From: JANQMX01 sp965247175
Lineage (GTDB): Bacteria > Pseudomonadota > Alphaproteobacteria > Kiloniellales > DSM-21159
Assembly (NCBI GenBank): GCA_965247175.1
Contig: OZ252006.1
Span: forward strand, 2,480,001 to 2,544,000
Length of the DNA: 64,000 bases
Direction of reading: 5' to 3'
Position 1 is the first letter of the stretch. The number at the start of each line of letters is the position of its first letter. A program made the position numbers and the translations under genes. Below are positions 7,637 through 16,903 of this stretch, in pieces. The notes beneath the pieces were generated by a model. It was not told where the DNA came from and ran no database searches. It saw only the letters and a program-made list of their open reading frames with translations.

Positions 7637-10600
7637 ATGTCCTTCGACTACTACGTCCGGGCAGACGGGACGGCGAGCAAGGACGACGCCACGGGACCGC
7701 CGAGCGATCCCTCTAAGGCGATGAGCCTTGCGACCTTCAACGCATCCAACTTCGCGCCGGGCGATCGCATCGGTTTTTCCGATCAAGGTGGCGACTTCCA
7801 AGGTCAGCTCACCATCCCCTCCAGCGGCACTGACGGGACCACGATCGTCTATGCCGGCCTGCCGGGGGAGACCCCGACGTTCCATCCGTCTCCCGGCGCA
7901 CTGAGTGAGCCAACCATCCTGGTTCGCCATACCTCCCACATCGAGCTGGAGAACCTCCACGGCACCGGCCAGGGTGGCGCCGCAGTTTTCCGATTCGATG
8001 GCAACTCGAAGGACGTCATGGTCACGGACTCGCACGTCCTTTCGAACCGCAGCGCCGATGGTACAGAAGGCGGCGACGGCTTCAGCCTCGATGGCACTGC
8101 AGAAGTTGTATTCCACAACATCTCGACACAGGCGACCGGACAGCTGGCCGGCAGCGGGCCGCCACAAAGCGATCAGGCAATCACAACGCACGGGTCCGCC
8201 AAAGCCTGGGTTTACGGCTTCGACTTTCGGGATGCCGAAAGCTGGGCTGTCTCGGTCGACCAAAGCGAGTTGCGCCTCTACGACGGCGTGGCGCGGGACG
8301 CACAGCAGGAGGCATTCCGAACGCACGACGGCGCGCTGATCGAAGTCTACCGCAGCGACATCGAAGTCGGTGGGACGGCGCGGTTTGGCAACGGTGACGG
8401 TGTTCAACGCTTCATCGACTCCGACATCACCGTCACCGGCGGCAGGATTTCGCTACTGACCGGGGAGACAAGCATCGAAGGCGGCACGCTCGTCGTCGAC
8501 AGCGATGCGTGGCGCATTCAGACGATATCGCCTGAGGCCTTGTTGAAAATGACGGGCACGGAGGTGACCGTTCTCTCCAACAACGGCAGCTTGTTCTTCG
8601 TCGACAATGACGGCGGAAGCCTGCAGATCGACGGAGTCACGGTCGATGGCGTCTCTTCGCCGGAGCGCTTTGCTCAGTTCAGAGCGCAGGTGGAGAGCGA
8701 CAACGACAGCTGGATACGAAACTCTGAGTTCAACGACTTCGAAACGTCGCGGCTGATCTGGGTCTCCGAAGGCTTCCAGGGCTCCCTGGATATCTCAGGC
8801 AACAGTTTTCACAACACGCAGCCCGGCGGAGGCGCCATTGACGACGACGGCGCCGCCGGGTCGCTGACGATCTCTGACAACAGCTTCAGCAACGTCGCCA
8901 ATCCGCTGAGCCTTTCCCCGATCGCAATCGTCTTCGACAACATTTTCGAGGGCGATGAGACGCCCAACAATCTCTCGGCGACCGCCTACAACGACATTCT
9001 GGTGGGCCGCGGCGGGAACGACAGTCTGTTCGGTGGCGACGGCGACGACAGCCTGCTCGGCGGTGGGGGCGAGGACGATCTGGTTGGCGGCGCCGGCCTC
9101 GATACCGCCAGCTACGCCGATGCCTCCGAAGGTCTGATCATCCGCCTCGAACTACCGCAGTTCAATACAGGCGACGCCAGCGGCGACAGCTACAGCGGGA
9201 TCGAGAACATTGTCGGCTCTGGGTTCGACGACCTGATCTACGGCGACGGCGGCGACAATGTGCTGCACGGCGGTGAGGGCAACGACCGCCTGCTCGGGCG
9301 GGCCGGCAACGACAGTGTCTTCGGAGAAGGCGGAAACGACCGCATTTATGCTCAACCCGGCTCCAACCTCTTCGACGGCGGCGAAGGCGAAGACATCGTC
9401 GACTACGCCTTTGCCACAGAGGGCGTTACCGTGCAGCTGGCCGGCATCGGAGGCAGCAGCAGCTCCTCTCAGGATACCTTGGTCAGCATCGAGCATGTTG
9501 CCGGAGGCGCCTTCGACGACCAGCTGACCGGAGACCAGCTCGGCAACCGTCTACAAGGCAAAGACGGCAATGACCTTCTGACGGGGCTGACCGGCAACGA
9601 CACGCTGTTCGGCGGCGAGGGTGACGACACCTTGCACGGTGGCGAGGGAGCGGACGAGCTGTTCGGCGGCGGCGGACTCGACACCGCCAGCTATGTAGAT
9701 GCTTCCCAAGGCCTGATCATCCGCCTGGAGCTGCCGAAGTCCAACACGGGCGACGCCAACGGCGACAGCTACAGCTCGATCGAGAATGTAACCGGCTCGG
9801 CGTTCGACGACCTGATCTACGGCGACGGCGGCGACAATGTCCTGCGCGGCGGTGAGGGCAACGACCGCCTGCTCGGTCGGGCCGGCAATGACAGTGTCTT
9901 CGGAGAGGGCGGGAACGACCGCATCTACGCCCAGTCGGGCTCCAACCTCTTCGACGGCGGCGAAGGCGAGGACATCGTCGACTATGCCTTTGCCGCGGGC
10001 CCGGTTGTCGTCGCGTTGGAGACCGACAGCGGCAGCAGCGACTCCTCCCAGGATACCTTGGTCAGCATCGAGCATGCTGCCGGAAGTGCCTTCAACGACC
10101 AGCTGGCCGGAGACCAGCTCGGCAATCGCCTGCAAGGCAAGGATGGCAACGATCTGCTGACGGGGCTGGCCGGCGACGACACCCTGTTTGGCGGTGACGG
10201 TGACGACAGCCTGCTTGGCGGAGAGGGCGGGGACGAGTTGTTCGGCGGCGCTGGACGCGACACCGCCAGCTACGCCAGTGCCTCCACAGGCCTGACTATC
10301 CGCCTCGAGATGCCGCAGTCCAACACGGGTGACGCCAGCGGCGATAGCTACAATTCGGTCGAGAATATCACTGGCTCGGCGTTCGACGACCTGATCTACG
10401 GCGACGGCGACGACAACGTGGTGCACGGCGGCGACGGCAACGACCGCCTGCTCGGGCGGGCCGGCAATGACAGTGTCTTCGGCGAAGGCGGGAACGACCG
10501 CATCTACGCCCAGCCCGGCTCCAACCTGTTCGACGGCGGCGAGGGCGAGGACGTCGTAGACTATGCCTACGCAACCGAAGGGGTTTCCGTTGAGCTGTCC

Positions 10601-11026
10601 AATAGCAGCGGCAACAGCGGCACCTCTCAGGACAGCTTGGTCAGCATCGAGCATGTCGCCGGAAGCGCCTTCGACGACCAGCTGACGGGAGATCAGCTCG
10701 AGAACCGCCTGCAGGGCAAAGACGGCAATGACACGCTACGCGGCGGCGAAGGCGACGATGACCTGTTCGGCGGCGCCGGCGATGACCGTTTCGTCTTCGC
10801 GGCCGGCGACGGCAACGACACAATCTGGGATTTTGGAACGACAGCGGGAGACGCCGATCTGGTTGTCTTGATCGGTTTTGATCAGCCTGCGCCTGGCGCA
10901 CACCCGGTCGATACAGCGGAGCAGGTCGGAAACCACGTCCACGTCGAGCTGGGCGTCTCGCAAAGCCTCGTCCTGCGCAACTTCGACATCGACGATCTCA
11001 GTGAAGATCTCTTCCTTTTCAGCTAG
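7637..11026 (+). CDS. Large RTX protein with N-terminal beta-helix, type I secreted
   Basis: The 1129-residue product is predicted to leave the cell by type I secretion: it has no N-terminal signal, many RTX nonapeptides, and a C-terminal stretch ending in an acidic-hydrophobic motif (LSEDLFLFS). Residues 1-440 have the short-strand, Asn/Asp/Gly-rich pattern of a right-handed parallel beta-helix (for example IELENLHGTGQGGAAVFRFD), as in polysaccharide lyases and epimerases, but I see no catalytic motif to name. From about residue 455 to 1050, calcium-binding GGxGxDxLx repeats occur inside three near-identical 193-residue modules. ATG 7637 is preferred because GAGGGGG lies nine bases upstream; 7619 is an alternative. 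The setting suggests a surface or matrix protein of the exopolysaccharide. Confidence 0.85.
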   Translation: MSFDYYVRADGTASKDDATGPPSDPSKAMSLATFNASNFAPGDRIGFSDQGGDFQGQLTIPSSGTDGTTIVYAGLPGETPTFHPSPGALSEPTILVRHTSHIELENLHGTGQGGAAVFRFDGNSKDVMVTDSHVLSNRSADGTEGGDGFSLDGTAEVVFHNISTQATGQLAGSGPPQSDQAITTHGSAKAWVYGFDFRDAESWAVSVDQSELRLYDGVARDAQQEAFRTHDGALIEVYRSDIEVGGTARFGNGDGVQRFIDSDITVTGGRISLLTGETSIEGGTLVVDSDAWRIQTISPEALLKMTGTEVTVLSNNGSLFFVDNDGGSLQIDGVTVDGVSSPERFAQFRAQVESDNDSWIRNSEFNDFETSRLIWVSEGFQGSLDISGNSFHNTQPGGGAIDDDGAAGSLTISDNSFSNVANPLSLSPIAIVFDNIFEGDETPNNLSATAYNDILVGRGGNDSLFGGDGDDSLLGGGGEDDLVGGAGLDTASYADASEGLIIRLELPQFNTGDASGDSYSGIENIVGSGFDDLIYGDGGDNVLHGGEGNDRLLGRAGNDSVFGEGGNDRIYAQPGSNLFDGGEGEDIVDYAFATEGVTVQLAGIGGSSSSSQDTLVSIEHVAGGAFDDQLTGDQLGNRLQGKDGNDLLTGLTGNDTLFGGEGDDTLHGGEGADELFGGGGLDTASYVDASQGLIIRLELPKSNTGDANGDSYSSIENVTGSAFDDLIYGDGGDNVLRGGEGNDRLLGRAGNDSVFGEGGNDRIYAQSGSNLFDGGEGEDIVDYAFAAGPVVVALETDSGSSDSSQDTLVSIEHAAGSAFNDQLAGDQLGNRLQGKDGNDLLTGLAGDDTLFGGDGDDSLLGGEGGDELFGGAGRDTASYASASTGLTIRLEMPQSNTGDASGDSYNSVENITGSAFDDLIYGDGDDNVVHGGDGNDRLLGRAGNDSVFGEGGNDRIYAQPGSNLFDGGEGEDVVDYAYATEGVSVELSNSSGNSGTSQDSLVSIEHVAGSAFDDQLTGDQLENRLQGKDGNDTLRGGEGDDDLFGGAGDDRFVFAAGDGNDTIWDFGTTAGDADLVVLIGFDQPAPGAHPVDTAEQVGNHVHVELGVSQSLVLRNFDIDDLSEDLFLFS
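9101..10783 (+). repeat. Three tandem 579-bp intragenic repeats
   Basis: The sequence encoding DTASYAxAS recurs at 9101, 9680 and 10259, so the period is exactly 579 bases (193 codons) both times. Each unit encodes a DTASY strand, a GDSYxSIEN segment, FDDLIYGDGGDN, several RTX nonapeptides, SNLFDGGEGEDxVDYA, and a DQLxNRLQGKDGND linker. The third copy lacks about 18 codons (two nonapeptides) near its end and runs into the C-terminal secretion region. By eye the units are almost identical at the DNA level, which would allow gain or loss of units by recombination. Confidence 0.9.
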
Positions 11027-11175
11027 ACAGAAAGGCGTTTGAGCGCTCAGGTCTTGCCGTCCGCGTGCTGCGGGCAAGTTAGGGCTTAGGGTGAGCCGAA
11101 GGCGCGCTTCAGGAATCGTCAGCCTTTTGCTGTAAGACAGGCAGCACTTGGCGATAAACGCAGGACCCGACCGAG

Positions 11176-12351
11176 ATGGACTACACGCGCCAGCCCCTCC
11201 TGTTCAAAGTCAGGAAAGCGGCTCGCTACGTGCAACTCTATGGCGTGTCGCGAACCTTGGCGAAGGTTCAGGCGCAGTATCACATGAGGCGAACGTACGA
11301 TCGGCATCCGCCGCTGCGCGAAGATGTCAACGAGCGGGCCCACGTCGGCATCATCGGTTGTGGCAACTATGCCTACAATGTCATCGCCTACTACCTGAGG
11401 AAAAAGGCCGGGCAGGTCATCCGCGGCACTATGGACACTAACATCGACCGGGCGATATCCCTGTTCCAGGACTATCGCGCTGACTACTACTGCGACGATG
11501 CCCAGAAGATCATCGACGATGAGCGGATAGATCTCGTCTACATCTGCTCGAACCACGCTTCCCATGCCGAATACGCCATCGCCGCGCTCGATGCGGGCAA
11601 GCATGTTCATATCGAAAAGCCGCATGCCGTCGACGAAGACCAGCTAAGGCGGCTCTGCGCCGCGGCGGAGCGCTCGCCAGGCCGCATCGCTCTCGGGTTC
11701 AACCGACCGGAGAGCCCATTTTTCAGGAAACTCGCCCCGGCGCTGCAGGCTCAATCCGGGCCCGGCATGTACAACTGGTTCATCGCCGGTCACACGCTGG
11801 CCGCCGATCACTGGTATCTTTCCAAGGGAGAAGGCGGAAGAGTTCTGGGCAACCTATGCCATTGGACCGACTTCCTGCTTCATCTCATACCGAGCGAGCA
11901 GCGCTACCCCATTCGCATCATTCCCGCCCGTTGGGACCGATCCGACTGCGATATTGCGGTCTGCTATGTTTTCGGGGAGGGCAGCATCGCCGCTGTGACC
12001 TTCTCCGAGAAGGCGCCGCCGTTTGAGGGGATCAAAGAGCGATTTGCGGCCCACAAAGGCAGCGTCCTGCTGACCCTCGACGACTTCAAGGACATGACGA
12101 TCGAGGATGGTGCGAAGAAGACGCGCATTCACCTGCGCCATCGCGATCACGGTCACAAGGACAGCGTGCTCGCCAGCTACGCCATGACGGCAGCGGGCGG
12201 TGACCAGAACAAAGGCTGCTCCCTCGCCTACCTCTGGGAGACCGGCGATCTCTTCCTGAAAACAAAGCTGGCGCTGGAACAGCAGAGCGAAATCGTCGTC
12301 GAGGCCTACTCTGCCCAGCCGCCCGACATCTCCACCCGCCTCTCGGCCTAG
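11176..12351 (+). CDS. Gfo/Idh/MocA-family NAD(P)-dependent oxidoreductase
   Basis: This is a cytoplasmic sugar-type dehydrogenase. A Rossmann entry, VGIIGCGNYAYNVI (from about residue 57), follows a ~50-residue N-terminal extension. The family motif HIEKPH follows at about residues 153-158, with Lys as the usual catalytic/cofactor residue, and the C-terminal alpha/beta domain includes GGRVLGNLCHWTDFLLHL. Members in such loci oxidise or epimerise nucleotide sugars or glycosides. The substrate cannot be read here. The 391 residues fit the family, the extension being slightly long. It lies on the + strand between the RTX gene and a convergent glycosyltransferase operon, only four bases from the latter's stop. 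Confidence 0.85.
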   Translation: MDYTRQPLLFKVRKAARYVQLYGVSRTLAKVQAQYHMRRTYDRHPPLREDVNERAHVGIIGCGNYAYNVIAYYLRKKAGQVIRGTMDTNIDRAISLFQDYRADYYCDDAQKIIDDERIDLVYICSNHASHAEYAIAALDAGKHVHIEKPHAVDEDQLRRLCAAAERSPGRIALGFNRPESPFFRKLAPALQAQSGPGMYNWFIAGHTLAADHWYLSKGEGGRVLGNLCHWTDFLLHLIPSEQRYPIRIIPARWDRSDCDIAVCYVFGEGSIAAVTFSEKAPPFEGIKERFAAHKGSVLLTLDDFKDMTIEDGAKKTRIHLRHRDHGHKDSVLASYAMTAAGGDQNKGCSLAYLWETGDLFLKTKLALEQQSEIVVEAYSAQPPDISTRLSA

Positions 12352-12355
12352 GGCC

Positions 12356-13537
12356 CTACGCCCGATTGTTCATCTGGCTTGGTGGCGAAGACAGAACCGC
12401 CAGGGTTTCTTCAGCGCACTTGTCCCACGAGAAGAAGTCTGCGCGCTCAACAGCCCGATGGGAGATCTCCCGGCGGTTTTCAGGGCTATCCAACAGCTCA
12501 CCAATGCGCGCTGCGAGTGCTTCGGTATCCCTGGCAGGATAGTAGAGCGCCGCCTCTTGGAAGATCTCGGGCATTGGCGGCTTGGAGCACGAAACGACGG
12601 CACAGCCCGAGCTCATCGCCTCGATTGCCACATTGGGACAAGCTTCGATCTCTGACGACATGACGAAGACGAGGCAGTTTCGATAGAAGACCTGAATCTC
12701 TCCGTAAGCGAGCCGGCCGATATGGCGAACCTTCGCCTGCGGTCCGGCCTGATCGATCAATGAGCGGATTTTCTGAGCGTAGCGGCCATCCTCTTCCCCA
12801 CCCGCCAGGATCAGAGGTGGCGCATCCGGTTTCTGTGCGACAAGAGCGCAATAGGCTCCTATCACATCCTCGAAACGCCGGTAGGGCAGCATCGAACCGC
12901 AAGAGAAGATGTAGTCGCCGGACACCCCGTGCTTGGCCAGGACAGACGCATCGCCGTCTGTGCCAACGGGCGAGAAGCTGGAGTCCCGACCATGATAGAC
13001 AAGCGACAGGCGTTCTTCGGGGATGCGGCAGTGCTCGAGGCAGTAGCGCTTGGCGAACTCGGAGACGGCAATGACCCGGTCAGCGGAGCGCAGCGCCCGG
13101 CGTGACGCGGGCGCGAGGAGGCTGTTTCGAAACCTTTTGGCGAGCGCATAGTCATAGCCCTCGTACAGAAACGGCTCCATGTTCCGTATCATCAGGATGT
13201 TGTCGGCGCCGCGTGCGATGGCGCCGAATTGAGCCGGTAGGAAAACCCTGTCGATTTCGCGCTCCTTGACGAGCCGATGGAGATTCCGCTTCTCCCAAAT
13301 CGCGCGCACGTAAGGTGAGGACGTCCAAGCCTCCGGGACCTCAACCCGCTCCGTGTCCCCGATCACCGAGAAGGAGTCCCGAAGCCGGCTGTTGTGAAGC
13401 ACGACGAACTCTTGTTGGGCCCCTTGCTGCGCTGCCAGGTCGACCAAGCGTGGAAGCAAATTGCGGATGTATCCCAGCGCCCCGCCACTGCCCGCGGACA
13501 GACAGTTGATCAGGATTCGACGATTGCCTGCCTTCAA
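12356..13537 (-). CDS. GT4-family glycosyltransferase
   Basis: This GT-B enzyme has the family-1 C-terminal domain: YIFSCGSMLPYRRFEDVI, PLILAGGEEDGRYAQKI, VFVMSSEIEACPNVAIEAMS (donor-binding ExxPxxxxEAM-type element) and GCAVVSCSKPPMPEIF. The N-terminal domain begins ILINCLSAGSGGALGYIRNL, with the glycine-rich loop typical of this fold. The open frame extends upstream, but I place the start at the TTG at 13537 because it overlaps the preceding gene's stop (TTGA), has AGGAAG upstream, and leads straight into the conserved strand. That gives 393 residues. It is the last gene of a four-gene overlapping set (wzx, acetyltransferase, two transferases), so translation is probably coupled. Confidence 0.85.
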   Translation of the reverse strand: MKAGNRRILINCLSAGSGGALGYIRNLLPRLVDLAAQQGAQQEFVVLHNSRLRDSFSVIGDTERVEVPEAWTSSPYVRAIWEKRNLHRLVKEREIDRVFLPAQFGAIARGADNILMIRNMEPFLYEGYDYALAKRFRNSLLAPASRRALRSADRVIAVSEFAKRYCLEHCRIPEERLSLVYHGRDSSFSPVGTDGDASVLAKHGVSGDYIFSCGSMLPYRRFEDVIGAYCALVAQKPDAPPLILAGGEEDGRYAQKIRSLIDQAGPQAKVRHIGRLAYGEIQVFYRNCLVFVMSSEIEACPNVAIEAMSSGCAVVSCSKPPMPEIFQEAALYYPARDTEALAARIGELLDSPENRREISHRAVERADFFSWDKCAEETLAVLSSPPSQMNNRA

Positions 13538-14790
13538 GTCCTGTCTTCCTGTTCGGTCAGTATCTTGCGCATCGCCGCACTCCACGTTGCCTCCCAGGAG
13601 AACCGCTCGACGACCGATTGACGCGCCGCTTCGCCCATGCGGCGGCGCATCGCCGCGTCTTCGGTGAGCCGGGCCAGCTTGTCGGCAAGGTCCGTGGCGT
13701 CGCCGGGACGGAAGAGCCAACCGAAGCGCCCGTCTTCGAGCACCTCGCGATTGCAGTCGTAATCCGGCGCCACGGTCGGCAGTCCGGCCGCCATGTATTC
13801 CTGTATCTTAATGGGACAGATGATGTCGGTGGAGCCGGGAAGCGCGGCGACATCGAGACCGGAGAGAACGTTCGGCACCTCGTCAGGGGAGACGGGGTCT
13901 TGGAAAATGACGGTCCCCGACAGCCCCCGCTGCTCGACCAGCGCCTGGCAAGCCGGGCGGTCGCGCCCGGCGCCCACCAGCACGATCCGAAGCCTGTCTT
14001 GGAGCCGGGAGCGTAGCTTCGCCGCAGCCTCTACCAGCAGCGGCGTATCATGGTACCAGGCATAGCTGCCCAGATAGCCGACAAGCACGCAGTCGTCATC
14101 GACGCCGATCGATTGGCGAAAGCGCTCGCGCTCGTCGGGCCTGTGAGCGAAGCGCGCACTGTCCACGGCGTTGTGAGCAACCAGGATCTTTCCAGGGTCC
14201 TGTCCTTCGCCGACGAGTTGGTCTTTCAGCACCTGGGACTCGACGATGATCCAGTCGGCGTCCCGCTCCTTCTCCGCTTCGACCCGCAAGGCCTGCGCGC
14301 GAAAAAGCGACGGCCCGTAGTTCACGAGATTGTCCTTCCACTCCAGCACGTAGGGCACCTTGAGGTGCCGAGCCACGGTGAGGCCGGCTTTGTGCAGGCG
14401 TGCCGAGCGCTCGCAAATCAAGGCCGGCCGAGCGGTCTCGCTCAAAGACAGCAGCTCCGCCTCCATGAGGCGATCATGCTTCATGTCCCGCCACTCGGAG
14501 AGCGAATGCCGCAGCGGCGCGAGGGCGGGATGGGAACGGTACCAAGGGGCATAGTGTGCTTGCGCGCCATAGGCTGTGGCCGCCGACTCAGCGACCACAC
14601 CGCCCGCCTCCACATCGCCACCGCAGACGTGCGAGACATCGAGCCCCAGCTCGCGCCAGGACCGCACGACGTTCGCGATCTTGTTGCCGAGCCGCGCGAC
14701 CGTGAAGTTTCGCCCGCCGCAGACGTAAAAGATCTGCGTCCCAGGCGCTATCGGCGTGGCTTCAGATGGGACGGGCTGGGGAACCGGCAA
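13534..14790 (-). CDS. GT4-family glycosyltransferase
   Basis: This GT-B sugar transferase has a first domain beginning IFYVCGGRNFTVARLGNKI and a second domain with VLVGYLGSYAWYHDTPLLVE, RIVLVGAGRDRPACQAL, and PIKIQEYMAAGLPTVAPDYD, where the E of IQEYMAAGLP is the usual donor-site Glu. I prefer the TTG at 14790, which has GGAGG nine bases upstream; the ATG at 14829 lies deeper inside the preceding acetyltransferase gene. Either way the gene overlaps its neighbour. The product is about 418 residues with no signal or membrane segment. It probably acts on the lipid-linked repeat unit assembled by this locus. Confidence 0.83.
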   Translation of the reverse strand: MPVPQPVPSEATPIAPGTQIFYVCGGRNFTVARLGNKIANVVRSWRELGLDVSHVCGGDVEAGGVVAESAATAYGAQAHYAPWYRSHPALAPLRHSLSEWRDMKHDRLMEAELLSLSETARPALICERSARLHKAGLTVARHLKVPYVLEWKDNLVNYGPSLFRAQALRVEAEKERDADWIIVESQVLKDQLVGEGQDPGKILVAHNAVDSARFAHRPDERERFRQSIGVDDDCVLVGYLGSYAWYHDTPLLVEAAAKLRSRLQDRLRIVLVGAGRDRPACQALVEQRGLSGTVIFQDPVSPDEVPNVLSGLDVAALPGSTDIICPIKIQEYMAAGLPTVAPDYDCNREVLEDGRFGWLFRPGDATDLADKLARLTEDAAMRRRMGEAARQSVVERFSWEATWSAAMRKILTEQEDRT

Positions 14791-15235
14791 CCTTGCATCC
14801 CTCCGGTACGTCTTTGGTGACAACGGCACCGGCTCCGACCACCGCCGAGGCGCCGATGGAGACGCCGGGCAGCACGATTGTGCCGGCGCCTATCCAGGCT
14901 CCGGCTCCGATGCGAACCGGCGCTTTGCTGTGCGACTGCTCGACCTTGCCATCCGCCAACGAGCGGCCGCCTGTGAGGATGTAGGCGCCATAGGAGAGCA
15001 CGGCCCCATCCCCAATGCTGAGCTCCGCTCCTTCGCAGGACTGCAGGATGACGCCGTCATTGATCGTGACGCCATCGCCGATCTCAATGCACTCCGGACA
15101 GAAGATCAGTACATGGTCGGAAATCTCGACGCCTCGGCCAAAGCGCTTGCAGCGCAGGCCATAGACGAGTCTGCGCATCCGCCGTGAGGCACCGCGGCGA
15201 AAGCGCACGAAGGTCTCATAGATCGCTACCGTCAT
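14762..15235 (-). CDS. Left-handed beta-helix (hexapeptide) O-acetyltransferase
   Basis: This acetyl-CoA-dependent acetyltransferase is of the WcaF/NodL/CatB type. After a short basic N-terminus there are hexapeptide turns (IEIGDGVTINDGVIL, LSIGDGAVLSYGAYI), a loop carrying the likely catalytic His (VEQSHSKAPV), and further coils (VRIGAGAWIGAGTIVLPGV, VVGAGAVVTKDVPEG) ending in KVAGSPARPI, a classic family terminus. The 157 residues are slightly short. The start overlaps the flippase stop by four bases (ATGA) and the end overlaps the next glycosyltransferase. It probably decorates the exopolysaccharide repeat unit with acetyl groups. Confidence 0.85.
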   Translation of the reverse strand: MTVAIYETFVRFRRGASRRMRRLVYGLRCKRFGRGVEISDHVLIFCPECIEIGDGVTINDGVILQSCEGAELSIGDGAVLSYGAYILTGGRSLADGKVEQSHSKAPVRIGAGAWIGAGTIVLPGVSIGASAVVGAGAVVTKDVPEGCKVAGSPARPI

Positions 15236-16689
15236 CCGCTCTGCTTGCCGCGCTGTTGCAAGGCCTCCAAGACCTCGGGATCGAACCGCAACAAGAGGAA
15301 TAGCCAGGTCAAAGTACCAATGCAGACAGCCAATAGAGTGTAGTATCCTCCAAAATAATACTCAATCAAAAACACTCCCAATAGGAGTATGGATTGATAG
15401 AGAAACTCCGCCTTTACATCGGCAATAACCGCCAGAAATGACGCTCGCGCAAGCTGGAACACTTGTGAGAGCAGGTAGAGATACGCGAGTGCGGACGCGA
15501 TTGAGATCAGCAAAACCGCGCCCGTCAGCCCGATGAAGTGGGCGCCGAGCACGACAGCCAGATTTCGACCGACCGCCAAGAGAACATTGAAACGCAGCTC
15601 AATGTCCTGCCGCCCCAAAGTGGCCGTGACGTTGTTGAAGGGCGCGGCCAGCAGACGGAAGAAAGCGCCGAGCGCGAGTATCTGTGCGAACTCCCCTGCT
15701 TGGCGCCAAGCCTGACCAAGTGCCAGTTCGAACAGGGTTGGGCCACAGGCCGCGATCAGGCCAAGGGCGAAGTAGCCGATGCGGAACAAGCGTTTCAACG
15801 ACTGCCGGAGCACCGGCTCCAAGGGGCCTCGGCCAACGCGCTCCGAGGCTTCCTGATAGATGACGTGGCCGAAGCTTGTCCCGACAATGGTCAGCGGAAC
15901 GGAAAGCAGCCGCTCTGCAATCAGGAAATAGGCCAGCACAGCCGGTTCGAAGTAGACGGCGAGAATCAGCGGCGGGCCCGCAAGAGCCAGCGTGTTGAGA
16001 ATAGCCGCGGGGCTGGTGAGCAGAGGGAAGCGCCGGTACTTGGAGATCGCCGACCAAAGTTGCGCAGTGCCGAGCTTCGCATAGTGCCAAACCTCTCCAG
16101 CGGTCCAGCCGCGCACGATGAGGCAAAGCAAGATAATCGAGGCCGCGGTCACGGCGACGACGCGGGCGATGATGGGCCAAGTTTCGGACGAGCCGATGAT
16201 CAGTCCGGCCGCAATCACCACCAGCGCGCCAATGACAGCCTCGATGGCGTAACTCGCACCAAGCGGGCCGAAGAGACGATGGGCTGTGCACCAATACTGG
16301 AGCAACAAGAACAGGCCCCGCATGATGTTGGAGAGCGGCCAAAGCCAAAGCAACTCGGCCAAGCCTGGCATGCCCATCCATCGCTCGATGTCCGTCCGCA
16401 AGAACGCGACAATCACGAGAGAGAGCAGCGTGCTGCCGAAAAGAAAGAGAAGGGCAACCTGAACAAGCTGGCGGCGTTCCGCATCGTCTTGCGACACAAC
16501 CAGAGCCAGGTGATAGCGGCCGGTGGCGACGATCAGGAGAAATGCAATGATATTGGTGTAAGCGCCAAGATAGCCGTAGTCGTCGGGTGTATAGAGACGC
16601 GTAATGAAAGGGATGGCGATCAAGGAAATCAGCTGGGCTCCGGCCATGCCGGACGAGACCCGCAAGAGATTGCCGATCGAACGGGACAC
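15232..16689 (-). CDS. Wzx-type polysaccharide flippase (MOP superfamily)
   Basis: This is an integral inner-membrane protein of 485 residues with about 12-14 hydrophobic helices. It begins GAQLISLIAIPFITRLYTPD, which is diagnostic of the polysaccharide-synthesis branch of the MOP/MATE superfamily, and is followed by DDYGYLGAYTNI. It should flip undecaprenyl-linked repeat units to the periplasm for Wzy-type polymerisation. The GTG at 16689 is the only good start, since an in-frame TAG lies just upstream. The best ribosome site, GGAG, is about 11 bases away and lies in the 3' arm of a perfect hairpin (16700-16721). It heads the four-gene overlapping operon. Confidence 0.88.
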   Translation of the reverse strand: MSRSIGNLLRVSSGMAGAQLISLIAIPFITRLYTPDDYGYLGAYTNIIAFLLIVATGRYHLALVVSQDDAERRQLVQVALLFLFGSTLLSLVIVAFLRTDIERWMGMPGLAELLWLWPLSNIMRGLFLLLQYWCTAHRLFGPLGASYAIEAVIGALVVIAAGLIIGSSETWPIIARVVAVTAASIILLCLIVRGWTAGEVWHYAKLGTAQLWSAISKYRRFPLLTSPAAILNTLALAGPPLILAVYFEPAVLAYFLIAERLLSVPLTIVGTSFGHVIYQEASERVGRGPLEPVLRQSLKRLFRIGYFALGLIAACGPTLFELALGQAWRQAGEFAQILALGAFFRLLAAPFNNVTATLGRQDIELRFNVLLAVGRNLAVVLGAHFIGLTGAVLLISIASALAYLYLLSQVFQLARASFLAVIADVKAEFLYQSILLLGVFLIEYYFGGYYTLLAVCIGTLTWLFLLLRFDPEVLEALQQRGKQSG

Positions 16690-16699
16690 CTCTAGCGCC

Positions 16700-16721
16700 G
16701 CTCCGATCCGTTCATCGGAGC
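16700..16721 (-). promoter_or_regulatory. Hairpin just upstream of the flippase start
   Basis: GCTCCGAT and ATCGGAGC form a perfect 8-bp inverted repeat with a 6-base loop, ending 11 bases before the GTG start. The 3' arm on the coding strand contains GGAG, the best ribosome-binding candidate. Folding could therefore limit translation of the operon. The hairpin is seen; the role is inference. Confidence 0.35.
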
Positions 16722-16903
16722 CAAGGCCTCGGCACCGCGCTCTGCCGGTCCTGCCGCAGGGAGCGCTCCGTTGTGACTGCCTCGCGGTAACAACACTGCT
16801 GCCTCTTTTTTGGAACTCGGGTCGCCGGGCGGCGACACATTCTCGTCAATCCGCTTCGCTATCGTCACCCTAGGATGGCGACTATTAAGAGGTGTTATAG
16901 AGC

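Noticed and set aside
9551..10654. 367-residue Val/Ala-rich open frame opposite the RTX repeats
   Set aside because: Its regularity is only the reflection of the RTX repeats on the other strand.
9101..10783. CRISPR-like regular repeats
   Set aside because: The period is 579 bases and in frame with a protein; no short direct repeats with unique spacers and no cas genes.
11060..11086. CTTGCC...GGCAAG hairpin after the RTX gene as a terminator
   Set aside because: The stem is short and imperfect, and there is no T-run after it.
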